A DNA stretch of 8,902 nt from Candidatus Saccharimonadota bacterium (GTDB lineage Bacteria; Patescibacteriota; Saccharimonadia; Saccharimonadales; UBA4665), in assembly GCA_029288515.1 (NCBI GenBank), contig JARIHB010000094.1, forward strand, positions 1 through 8,902. Direction: 5' to 3'. Positions 1-4,891 of the stretch are shown one piece after another. The position numbers and the translations under genes are program-made. The notes beneath the pieces are model-generated. The model ran no database searches, had not been told where the DNA came from, and was given only the letters and a program-made list of their open reading frames with translations. How positions within the stretch are numbered: position 1 is the first letter of the stretch; every line of letters begins with the position of its first letter.

Positions 1-19
1 AGATGTGTATAAGAGACAG
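1..19. other. Nextera mosaic-end adapter remnant (not genomic)
   Basis: The first 19 bases, AGATGTGTATAAGAGACAG, are identical to the Tn5 mosaic-end sequence used in transposase-based library kits. They sit exactly at the window edge and interrupt a minus-strand reading frame. The simplest reading is an untrimmed adapter at a contig end, so genomic sequence begins at about position 20 and the window's left limit is an assembly break, not a biological boundary. Confidence 0.96.
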
Positions 20-271
20 ACAGTAATCACCGTAACAATCGTAACCACTTGCATCGCTTGCCTGCGCCGGCTTCTCGTCAGTAGCAACCATAGCCGCAGT
101 ACCACCAGTTGCAATAGCTAAGCCAAGTGCTAAACGCCCAGCGCCTTGCTTAATCTTGCTCCAAAGGGCTGCGCCCCGTGACATTTCAGCAGCCTGTTCT
201 TGTCGAATCTGCTCGACGTACTCAATTGGTGCTTGCGGAAATGCTGCAATATTCGGTGCCTCTGTATTCAT
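20..271 (-). CDS. Partial secreted or membrane-anchored small protein, 3' end missing
   Basis: The ATG at 271-269 has a strong ribosome binding site (GGAGGG) just upstream on the minus strand and a good promoter further up. The 84 visible codons give a polar N-terminus of about 35 residues, then W-S-K-I-K-Q and a small-residue hydrophobic stretch (about residues 46-63, rich in Gly, Ala and Leu), then an A-Q-A cleavage-like site near 69-71. The last visible residues are C-Y-G-D-Y-C. This looks like a long-N-region signal peptide or a single membrane anchor followed by an extracellular, possibly disulfide-bearing, part. The frame is open up to the adapter and then continues as adapter translation, so the C-terminus is lost. 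I recognise no family. Its own promoter suggests it is transcribed separately from the DUF4145 gene upstream. Confidence 0.7.
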
Positions 272-303
272 ATACCCTCCTCTGTCTTATTGAATGTCAT
301 TAT

Positions 304-332
304 TTTATATCAGAGGTTGCCTGGGTTGTAAA
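304..332 (-). promoter_or_regulatory. Promoter for the truncated secreted-protein gene
   Basis: On the minus strand TTTACA (332-327) and TATAAA (309-304) are separated by exactly 17 nt, a sigma70-type arrangement. The -10 box lies about 32 nt upstream of the start codon at 271, and the GGAGGG ribosome binding site falls between them. Confidence 0.6.
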
Positions 333-401
333 TAAACATAAACACATTTTTGTTTGATAACGATGGTCTGCTGTGTCGCTTGGACCAATTATTAAGCAGG
401 T

Positions 402-1031
402 CTATTTCTCATCGCTATCTTGCCTATTATTCTCCTCGGTGGGCATTCCAAGCAACTCGAGTTCTTTAGGCATTTCGAATAAATTTCTAAGTACCTGTGT
501 TGTAAACGCCATTGCCTTTTCAACTTCCTCTCGAGTAAGTGTTTGCTCACCAGCATGGGCACCGACATTCCCGACTTTTCGTATATGTCCTAAAACGCCC
601 ATGAAATTTGCAGTTATAAGCCCTTCTTCGGCTAACTTTTCGATAGCTTTTACTAGCGTTCTTTCATTCACTCCCTGGTGATGTGCAGCCGCCTCCAGAG
701 TCCTTCGAAGCTCAACTGCGGCCGAGCTTGGCACGCCGGCATTCAGAACGGTTTGCGCATTCGTATAATATTCCTCTACATCACTCGGCAAATGATTGAC
801 CTTCAAAGCGCTCAAGGGTTCTTCTGGCACAACTTTAACGATACGTTTACTTTGAGTGCTTGTTTCGATGGATATGACATTCCCACAGCGAGGGCAGCCT
901 AACCAGTTCCATTGCTTATGGCCTCCGGCAGCTACCTTAAATTCAACATCTTGCAATTTAACATACATCGATACATCTTGGGTGTTGCACCAGGGGCATG
1001 TTCTAAAACTAAACTCTGAAGAAAAAGGCAT
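402..1031 (-). CDS. Zinc-ribbon plus DUF4145-domain protein
   Basis: This 209-residue cytoplasmic protein has an N-terminal zinc-ribbon-like module with two CxxC pairs (C12/C15 and C46/C49). A helical region matching DUF4145 follows at about residues 80-185. The typical features are L-P-S-D-V-E-E-Y-Y near 81-89, an A-A-V-E-L-R-R-T-L-E helix at 104-113, and the signature I-R-K-V-G-N-V-G-A-H (150-159). DUF4145 occurs beside or fused to restriction, helicase and other anti-phage proteins and is thought to resemble HEPN-type helical domains; no enzymatic activity is established that I know of. The C-terminus is acidic and polar. No Shine-Dalgarno is visible before the ATG at 1031. The upstream gap carries a perfect dyad (1082-1097) that could be its operator. 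The role is unknown; a defence or stress accessory role is inferred. Confidence 0.82.
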   Translation of the reverse strand: MPFSSEFSFRTCPWCNTQDVSMYVKLQDVEFKVAAGGHKQWNWLGCPRCGNVISIETSTQSKRIVKVVPEEPLSALKVNHLPSDVEEYYTNAQTVLNAGVPSSAAVELRRTLEAAAHHQGVNERTLVKAIEKLAEEGLITANFMGVLGHIRKVGNVGAHAGEQTLTREEVEKAMAFTTQVLRNLFEMPKELELLGMPTEENNRQDSDEK

Positions 1032-1081
1032 AATTTCATAATCTCACTTTATTAATAATGCTCAAATAGCAAAAAGTACAT

Positions 1082-1097
1082 ATACCTACCTAGGTAT
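1082..1097. promoter_or_regulatory. Perfect inverted repeat, candidate operator
   Basis: ATACCTA-CC-TAGGTAT is a perfect dyad with 7-bp arms and a 2-bp spacer, 51 bp upstream of the DUF4145 start. A near-identical site occurs at 4493-4510, and the same ATACCTA half-site recurs at 4577-4590 in the palindrome array. Repetition at distant loci in one element suggests a shared DNA-binding protein. Confidence 0.45.
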
Positions 1098-1144
1098 AGT
1101 TGCGCGATACCAAATGATCGCTTTCTATACTCGTTATGGATTGG

Positions 1145-1498
1145 TTAGTATCTCCTATGGATGCTGCTTTGACGCCTTGCCGTACGTACTACCTTGCTCC
1201 TCTCACGCTCTTCGCGTGTAGAGCTATCGATGCTTAGACCGAACACTATCCTACTCACTGTAGAATTTCTACCTTCCTTTCCCAGCTCCGCCCCAGCGTC
1301 AGCAAGCTCCAATACCCTCAATGAAGTCTTGCCATTTGCCTTGTCTTTTGTTTCGGCAGTAACAGCAATATCGAATTCGATTGTTCGAGCATTATCTTTT
1401 TCCGAGAACCTTATCTCTCGAGCAGTAAGACCCGTAGCCTCATCGACCGCCGCATTAATATCTACAAGTACACTGCGAACAAATTCTTTAAGATTCAT
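1145..1498 (-). CDS. Small protein resembling trypsin-co-occurring domain 2 (trypco2)
   Basis: This 117-residue protein has an N-terminal amphipathic helix (L-K-E-F-V-R-S-V-L-V-D-I-N-A-A-V-D-E-A, residues 3-21). A strand-rich core follows with T-I-E-F-D-I-A-V-T-A (39-48), L-R-V-L-E-L (60-65) and S-R-I-V-F-G-L-S-I (82-90). That order matches my recollection of trypco2-like proteins, which are predicted parts of multi-gene bacterial conflict systems with proteases or NTPases. After residue 91 comes an unusual highly basic, Arg-rich tail ending in H-R-R-Y, which may bind nucleic acid or a partner. Its ATG overlaps the upstream gene's stop as ATGA, so the two are almost certainly translationally coupled and their products probably act together. 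No protease is visible here. The family call is tentative. Confidence 0.62.
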   Translation of the reverse strand: MNLKEFVRSVLVDINAAVDEATGLTAREIRFSEKDNARTIEFDIAVTAETKDKANGKTSLRVLELADAGAELGKEGRNSTVSRIVFGLSIDSSTREERERSKVVRTARRQSSIHRRY

Positions 1499-2055
1499 GA
1501 CTCTGTACCAAATACTGCACGCTTTAGTGTTTCAGAGATCATCGTTGCAGCAACTCCTGCAAATGTCGGATTAGATAATACAGATTTTAATCCACTAAGA
1601 AGTTTTTGCTTATCCTCGCTGTCCGGTAGAGCTTCTACTTCATTGACAAGCGTCGTGATTAACTCACCTACGGTTACTTTATTCATGGGGCTTGAATCCC
1701 CAAATGTCGCATCTCCATGAACCGTAATCCCTTGAAACTTAGCACCCAACGTTTGTTTTACTTCAGCCTTCTTTTGATTGATAATGGCATCTTGAGCCCG
1801 AGTGTCTTCAGGTTGACGCTCATTCAAGGACTCTAGTAGTTCGTTAACCGCATTGATTGCATCATCATTTAAATTGGGCCCACCCATAATTACAATGCCT
1901 GAACTAAAAGCCTCTTCTAATATCGTGGTCGTACTTTCGCCATAAGGAGCAACTGCCGCTCTCACATCATTTGCCCACAGGGAAAATCGTGGACTTCCCA
2001 TGTCAGTACCGCGCAACTCATTACCTTTGCGAATAAGCTCGTCAAATCTAGCCAT
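1495..2055 (-). CDS. 186-aa protein coupled to the trypco2-like gene, putative conflict-system component
   Basis: I chose the ATG at 2055 over the in-frame GTG at 2094 because AGAAGG lies 5 nt upstream of it. The N-terminal part (residues 1-60) is helical, with F-D-E-L-I-R-K-G-N-E-L and a later W-A-N-D-V motif. This resembles the short helical head (LIxxGxxL ... W) of many uncharacterised defence-associated proteins. The C-terminal half has a Gly/Asp stretch (G-D-A-T-F-G-D-S-S, near 112-120) followed by V-T-V-G-E-L-I-T-T-L-V-N-E-V-E and L-L-S-G-L-K-S-V-L-S-N-P-T-F. That 'vtIGD...L..eIe...L...L.sNPt' pattern recurs in proteins with a modular C-terminal helical adaptor. No catalytic motif is visible. 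It ends in a 4-nt ATGA overlap with the next gene. Function unknown; an adaptor or sensor role is inferred. Confidence 0.72.
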   Translation of the reverse strand: MARFDELIRKGNELRGTDMGSPRFSLWANDVRAAVAPYGESTTTILEEAFSSGIVIMGGPNLNDDAINAVNELLESLNERQPEDTRAQDAIINQKKAEVKQTLGAKFQGITVHGDATFGDSSPMNKVTVGELITTLVNEVEALPDSEDKQKLLSGLKSVLSNPTFAGVAATMISETLKRAVFGTES

Positions 2056-2114
2056 TATACCTTCTTTGCGGTTTTTATTCTCGAGTGCCACCACCGCACG
2101 TATACACTGCTTTA

Positions 2115-2143
2115 TTTATACGCTTAACAATTTTGTCTTGCAA
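2115..2143 (-). promoter_or_regulatory. Promoter for the ATGA-coupled pair
   Basis: TTGCAA (2143-2138) and TATAAA (2120-2115) are spaced 17 nt apart on the minus strand, about 60 nt upstream of the start at 2055. An inverted repeat (2132-2155) covers the -35 box, so a repressor or activator could act here. Confidence 0.55.
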
Positions 2144-2155
2144 TATTAAGACAAA
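2132..2155. promoter_or_regulatory. 8-8-8 inverted repeat over the -35 box, candidate operator
   Basis: TTTGTCTT and AAGACAAA are perfect 8-bp arms separated by 8 bp. The repeat overlaps the proposed -35 element of the coupled pair. On the plus strand it is followed by a T-run, but no plus-strand gene ends here, so an operator is more likely than a terminator. Confidence 0.4.
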
Positions 2156-2195
2156 TATTTTTTAAATTGCTTATGCTTAGCTGGTGTGGGACTTA

Positions 2196-2639
2196 TCAAA
2201 TAAGAATTAAACCATTGGCTACAAAAGAATAATACTCATCACCTGCAACAATAATATGATCGAGTACTGGCACCCCTAGTAACTGCCCTGCTGCTATAAG
2301 ATGCTGCGTAGTGGCAATATCCTGTTTACTAGGAGTCGGATTGCCACTAGGGTGATTATGACTGATAATTATTGCAACAGGAAAGTCCGGCATCGCCTTT
2401 GCAAATACATCACGTGAATAAACAGCGATTTTATCTATCGTGCCAATATATACCAGATGTTTGCCACTCACCCTGCCGCCGGTATCAAAAGTCAGGACAA
2501 CAAAATGCTCCTGTGGTTCGTTAGCAATATCACCCAGCAAGCGCAGTACTTCGTTGTTGTCCAGCCTCTTCCGTGATGGGCTTGATAAGAAGGTCATGGA
2601 GCTGCGTCGTTGCAGCTCCATATCTCCCTGAAAGCTCAC
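2196..2639 (-). CDS. radC: Short RadC-type JAMM/MPN domain protein
   Basis: This 147-residue protein carries only the JAB/MPN+ domain of RadC. Visible parts are E45 within E-H-F-V-V-L-T-F-D, then the metal-binding S-H-N-H-P-S-G-N-P-T-P-S-K-Q-D (93-107), giving H94, H96 and D107 as zinc ligands, and L-D-H-I-I-V at 126-131. The helix-hairpin-helix region of full RadC proteins (usually about 220 residues) is absent. Such short forms are common on mobile elements and are sometimes called antirestriction or DNA-repair proteins; their true biochemical role is unsettled. The gene starts 9 nt after the DUF4352 stop, so the two are cotranscribed. The GTG at 2639 lacks a Shine-Dalgarno; an ATG at 2621 preceded by AGGGAG is an alternative, and it lies inside a 10-bp hairpin (2596-2621). 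Confidence 0.88.
   Translation of the reverse strand: MSFQGDMELQRRSSMTFLSSPSRKRLDNNEVLRLLGDIANEPQEHFVVLTFDTGGRVSGKHLVYIGTIDKIAVYSRDVFAKAMPDFPVAIIISHNHPSGNPTPSKQDIATTQHLIAAGQLLGVPVLDHIIVAGDEYYSFVANGLILI
2596..2621 (-). repeat. Hairpin over the alternative radC start codons
   Basis: A perfect 10-bp inverted repeat (ATGGAGCTGC / GCAGCTCCAT, 6-nt loop) lies at the start of the radC frame. In the mRNA it would bury the in-frame ATG at 2621-2619, and it ends right beside the next in-frame ATG (2597-2595). It could tune translation, or be an incidental palindrome in coding sequence. Confidence 0.4.
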
Positions 2640-2648
2640 TACGCTAGG

Positions 2649-3221
2649 CTATTGTAGATTTACTTTTACACCACCAGAAAATGCACTGTCATGCATTTCT
2701 GCGCTGACTGGCGTCTGGTCTTTCGGAATATCAAAAACTAACGTACCTTGAACAGTATTGCCTGGGTTGATCTGCGCGATTAGAGCATCACTATTGTTGC
2801 TGTTCGTAAGGGTAGCTGTGACATCCGGCGAATATTGCTGGCCCGCACTATTTAACAGCTTCTGATCGTTCTCGGAGAAATACTGCTGTTTATCGCCGAT
2901 ATTCTTAACGGCCACATTCATGAGGCAGTACTGACCCTGTGCGGTCTTAGTAACGTAGCCGCTTGAGTCGGTAACGCTCGGCTTGCCACATGTTACGCTC
3001 CTAACGACAAATTCAAATTGTCCATCGCGGGCTGCTTCGCCGAGTTTTGCCGTAACTGCCACCTTTTTACTGTCAGTCTTTGCCGGACTATTGGTGCCCG
3101 TGTTCGATTTGCTACCGCCACCGGCTGCGCTGGCAATAATGCCGACTAGCACAATGGCTAGTACGACTGTTAATATTTTGTGTCTTTTGAACCAGTTGCC
3201 GTCCTTTTTCTCTTTGGACAT
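2649..3221 (-). CDS. Membrane-anchored DUF4352 (telokin-like) extracellular protein
   Basis: This 190-residue protein has a basic N-terminus (K-E-K-K-D...F-K-R-H-K), one transmembrane helix (about 15-33, rich in Val, Ile and Leu), and a Gly/Ser/Thr linker (34-52). An Ig-like DUF4352 domain follows (about 55-190). Family marks include the Arg-Asp-Gly-x-Phe-Glu-Phe strand (65-71), V-A-V-K-N-I-G-D (103-110), I-N-P-G-N-T-V-Q-G (151-159) and L-V-F-D-I-P (161-166). C78 and C99 could form a disulfide outside the cell. DUF4352 proteins are anchored surface proteins, often presumed to bind other proteins. I chose the ATG at 3221 because AAGGAG lies at a good distance. The frame also stays open without stops to an ATG at 3389, giving a possible 246-aa form, but that stretch looks like RNA structure. 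A long promoter-to-start leader suggests strong post-transcriptional control. Confidence 0.87.
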   Translation of the reverse strand: MSKEKKDGNWFKRHKILTVVLAIVLVGIIASAAGGGSKSNTGTNSPAKTDSKKVAVTAKLGEAARDGQFEFVVRSVTCGKPSVTDSSGYVTKTAQGQYCLMNVAVKNIGDKQQYFSENDQKLLNSAGQQYSPDVTATLTNSNNSDALIAQINPGNTVQGTLVFDIPKDQTPVSAEMHDSAFSGGVKVNLQ

Positions 3222-3234
3222 AACTGCCTCTCCT

Positions 3235-3251
3235 TTGTTGTATATGGATTT
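3235..3251 (-). repeat. 17-bp direct repeat, copy next to the ribosome binding site
   Basis: This copy of AAATCCATATACAACAA (minus strand) is identical to 3364-3380 and lies 129 bp away, a multiple of three. Its last A begins the AAGGAG ribosome binding site of the DUF4352 gene. An inverted 12-bp copy lies between the two at 3331-3342. Confidence 0.85.
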
Positions 3252-3363
3252 AGTGATATTTTTGCGGCAACCAAAAAGCCTGCCGCTAAGCGATGCCCTT
3301 TCGGACACCCGTACAAGTTTCCAAGTACGACCATATACAACAGTAGACCTAACGACAGGCTTA

Positions 3364-3380
3364 TTGTTGTATATGGATTT
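3364..3380 (-). repeat. 17-bp direct repeat, upstream copy
   Basis: Identical to 3235-3251. It immediately precedes the 5' half of helix P1 and follows an ATG at 3389 that has its own AAGGA site, so a short leader peptide or an N-terminally extended product could start just before it. Confidence 0.85.
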
Positions 3381-3417
3381 TGCGATCATACCTTCCTTGC
3401 GGCGGCTCTAGATCTAG

Positions 3418-3444
3418 GCGATAAATCGCTTGTTGCATATTATA
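3418..3444 (-). promoter_or_regulatory. Minus-strand -10 box and adjacent dyad for the DUF4352 operon
   Basis: A perfect TATAAT (3444-3439, minus strand) lies about 220 nt upstream of the DUF4352 start; I see no good -35 box. GCGAT-AA-ATCGC (3418-3429) lies near the expected transcription start and could be an operator. A start near 3432 would place the whole structured leader in the mRNA. Confidence 0.45.
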
Positions 3445-3599
3445 TAACGATTTGAACAGAAAATATAGGCATTTCCGGTTACGCTTTACTCACAAAGCTA
3501 TATATTTGCGTCTTTGGCAATAAAACCAGTCCTAGACTACTCTACGTGGCTCACAGAGGTTATATTTCAGCCTTGAGCATCCCTGTTAGCGACTTTAAA

Positions 3600-3830
3600 A
3601 TGCCTTATATGCCGGAATACAGCCAAGCCGCCAAAAATAGGCAACAAATTGCCGATATTAAGCGCCGCTACCTACAGGGCGAAATATCACGAGAAGCCGC
3701 CAAAATCGAAGCTGCGCCCGTAATTCATAGAATCAATGAGCTTACAGTGAATAAGACAAAAGAATTAAACCGTAAATACAAGCTGAAGCGGCGAGTCGCG
3801 CTAGTGGACTTCGCAGGTTTAATGAGATGA
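3600..3830 (+). CDS. Small basic helical hypothetical protein (76 aa)
   Basis: The predicted product is Lys/Arg-rich and largely helical, with no membrane segment or signal. Visible parts are a polar start (M-P-Y-M-P-E-Y), a charged helix around A-K-N-R-Q-Q-I-A-D-I-K-R-R-Y (residues 11-24), G-E-I-S-R-E-A-A-K-I-E-A-A (27-39) and a strongly basic K-L-K-R-R-V near the end. A nucleic-acid or capsid-assembly role would suit the composition, but I recognise no family. The start is uncertain: GTG at 3546 gives 94 residues, and ATG at 3600 or 3609 gives 76 or 73; none has a clear Shine-Dalgarno. It is the first plus-strand gene after the divergent switch near 3450-3550, and probably belongs to the element's own maintenance block with the genes that follow. 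Confidence 0.6.
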   Translation: MPYMPEYSQAAKNRQQIADIKRRYLQGEISREAAKIEAAPVIHRINELTVNKTKELNRKYKLKRRVALVDFAGLMR

Positions 3831-4113
3831 TTTGGACTTTTCATTATGAATGAAAACCACGTTATTGATTTTACTACAAATATAACTTGCAGTACGCTAC
3901 CTATTCGCTTATCCTATAAATACAAACGTGAGCGGTACTGAGAGCGCCATTCACAATGTCTACGTTAGGTGAAAACTCCTTAGCCTAGCGATTAGTAATT
4001 CGGGGGCGCGTGATTGAAAGGGATTCAGGGACACGCGTAGAACTATAAAGACACTAAAAATACACTTGTCCCCTGACACTTGCATTTGTCTAGAAAAATA
4101 TAGAGCATGCCTT
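3831..4113 (+). other. Intergenic region with -10-like box and alternative hairpins
   Basis: I see no convincing gene in these 283 bases. A TATAAA at 4044-4049 could be the -10 of the next gene. Upstream of it CGCGTG (4007-4012) and CACGCG (4032-4037) form a 6-bp inverted repeat. Overlapping it, GGGACA (4028-4033) can pair with TGTCCC (4067-4072). A 31-codon frame from an ATG at 3846 ends at 3941 but has no ribosome binding site and is not annotated. Confidence 0.45.
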
Positions 4114-4476
4114 ATGTTCACGCTGGAAGCGGAGGACATTGAGGCCGAAGTCTACCAGGCTGACAAGGCGAAGGACAGATACTTTATAAAAGTTACCTTC
4201 GTCGGCACTGGTATGTATATCAACAGCTTTTCAGTAATGCCCTCCAACTACGGAGGTTACTGGGTGCAACCGCCTAAACACCGCAAAGGTGTAAGGTGGG
4301 GCGATACCGTTGAATTTGACCAAAGCTACCCACTTTGGGAAATTATTCAACGTAAAGCACTTGATGCTGTTGAGCGGTACAAGAATGAACAATCTGCCAA
4401 TACTCAAATGGCCGATAAAGTTTATGATGTACCGGAAGGCCCAATAAATCTCGACGACATCCCCGATTTCGGTTAG
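4114..4476 (+). CDS. Conserved-looking 120-aa protein with SSB-like acidic tail
   Basis: This soluble protein has a compact beta-rich core at about residues 12-72: D-R-Y-F-I-K-V-T-F-V, then G-T-G-M-Y-I-N-S-F-S-V (31-41), G-G-Y-W-V-Q-P-P-K (47-55) and W-G-D-T-V-E-F-D (62-69). A helix (P-L-W-E-I-I-Q-R-K-A-L-D-A-V-E-R-Y) and a disordered tail ending D-D-I-P-D-F-G follow. The INSF..WVQPP pattern recalls SpoVG-like small nucleic-acid-binding proteins. The tail recalls the D-D-I-P-F tip that bacterial SSB uses to recruit partners. Both are resemblances, not assignments. A TTG at 4066 would add 16 residues, but those look unstructured and Cys-rich, so I prefer the ATG at 4114. It lies immediately before the palindrome array and may act there, for example in replication or regulation of the element. 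Confidence 0.72.
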   Translation: MFTLEAEDIEAEVYQADKAKDRYFIKVTFVGTGMYINSFSVMPSNYGGYWVQPPKHRKGVRWGDTVEFDQSYPLWEIIQRKALDAVERYKNEQSANTQMADKVYDVPEGPINLDDIPDFG

Positions 4477-4482
4477 GGGGGC

Positions 4483-4614
4483 TATCTAATAGATACCTAC
4501 TTAGGTTATAGCTTACCTATTAAACAGAATATCTAATAGGTTAACTAATACACCTAATAGATATTAGTAAATCTATATAGGTATACCTATTAGCTAATAG
4601 TATCTATATAGATA
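4483..4614. repeat. AT-rich array of short palindromes, candidate origin, centromere or multi-operator
   Basis: The 132 bp contain four CTAATAG words (4486, 4533, 4554, 4594) and one CTATTAG (4587). Perfect palindromes are TATCTA-A-TAGATA (4483-4495), ATAGGTATACCTAT (4577-4590), CTATTAGCTAATAG (4587-4600) and TATCTATATAGATA (4601-4614). CTAATA-GA-TATTAG (4554-4567) is a spaced dyad. ATACCTA..TAGGT at 4493-4506 matches the distant site at 1082-1097. The density and AT bias are those of iteron origins, partition sites or repressor arrays. No gene overlaps it, and it lies between the SSB-tailed gene and the recombinase block. Confidence 0.75.
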
Positions 4615-4660
4615 GCACAAATAGGGTGGAGTAAAACCTAAGCTCTCGAAGGTTGTTGCA

Positions 4661-4804
4661 ATGGCTCAGACTAGAAAGCCTGCGGATGATAGCCAAACCG
4701 AAGCTACATTTAACCTAGTCAACTTTCTGGAAACGTTGATTATTTTAGACAAACAGCACCAGGAATGGCTTGCAAAACAAGAATCCCTAAAAGAAAACAT
4801 GTAA
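4661..4804 (+). CDS. Small helical ORF (47 aa) upstream of the recombinase
   Basis: The ATG at 4661 is preceded by GAAGG at about 8 nt, one of the best ribosome binding sites in the window. The product begins M-A-Q-T-R-K-P, has a polar linker, then a helix (T-F-N-L-V-N-F-L-E-T-L-I-I-L-D, about 16-30) and a Gln/Lys-rich end (H-Q-E-W-L-A-K-Q). Such a short amphipathic protein could be a dimerising regulator, an antitoxin-like protein or a recombination directionality factor, which is often small and located near the recombinase. None of these can be chosen from the sequence. It lies immediately downstream of the palindrome array and 87 nt upstream of the recombinase, probably in one transcript. 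Confidence 0.6.
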   Translation: MAQTRKPADDSQTEATFNLVNFLETLIILDKQHQEWLAKQESLKENM

Positions 4805-4808
4805 CGGT

Positions 4809-4839
4809 TGGGCTGTTAAAAGCAGCCCAGTCCTAACAG
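4809..4839 (+). promoter_or_regulatory. Competing hairpins in the recombinase leader
   Basis: TGGGCTG (4809-4815) pairs with CAGCCCA (4823-4829) around a 7-nt loop. The overlapping CTGTTA (4813-4818) is complementary to TAACAG (4834-4839). The two structures share CTG and cannot form together. No T-run follows, so this is not an ordinary terminator; it may influence the recombinase mRNA. Confidence 0.35.
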
Positions 4840-4891
4840 ATTGGAACATCTGAACAAAAACAATTAAAATATTGATGTATAGGAAACAACA

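Larger units (their letters stand above)
3222..3390 (-). ncRNA. Candidate structured cis-regulatory leader of the DUF4352-radC operon
   Basis: On the minus strand this leader folds into a 14-bp helix P1 (3362-3349 with 3289-3276) containing four G-U pairs. Inside are a hairpin P2 (CGTAC/GTACG, 3329-3325 with 3314-3310) and P3 (GTGTCC-GAAA-GGGCAT, 3308-3293) with a GNRA tetraloop. Helix P1 is followed by a run of Us (3277-3273), like an intrinsic terminator. GCGGCA in the 3' half of P1 (3286-3281) can pair instead with TGCCGC (3269-3264). A 12-nt segment (3342-3331) is complementary to both copies of a 17-nt repeat, one of which abuts the ribosome binding site. G-U pairs fit the minus strand as the functional RNA, since the plus strand would have mismatches there. 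I recognise no known riboswitch class. Confidence 0.5.

Noticed and set aside
373..681. Plus-strand frames across 373-1574 (up to 126 aa)
   Set aside because: They lie opposite the DUF4145 and trypco2-like genes, lack ribosome binding sites and show no family pattern.
3349..3362. Integron attC site, suggested by GTTAGG in the leader
   Set aside because: Only one of the required core boxes is present, and the helix does not have the attC layout.
3418..3429. GCGAT..ATCGC dyad shared with 1104-1121
   Set aside because: The arms are only 5 bp and the spacers differ (2 versus 8 bp), so I do not claim a common operator.
3846..3941. 31-codon ORF
   Set aside because: No ribosome binding site and no recognisable composition; short frames of this size arise by chance.
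4483..4614. CRISPR array
   Set aside because: Repeats are 7-14 bp, irregularly spaced and palindromic; there is no repeat-spacer periodicity and no cas gene.
4809..4829. Intrinsic terminator after the 47-aa ORF
   Set aside because: The stem is good but no T-run follows, so it is listed only as a leader hairpin.
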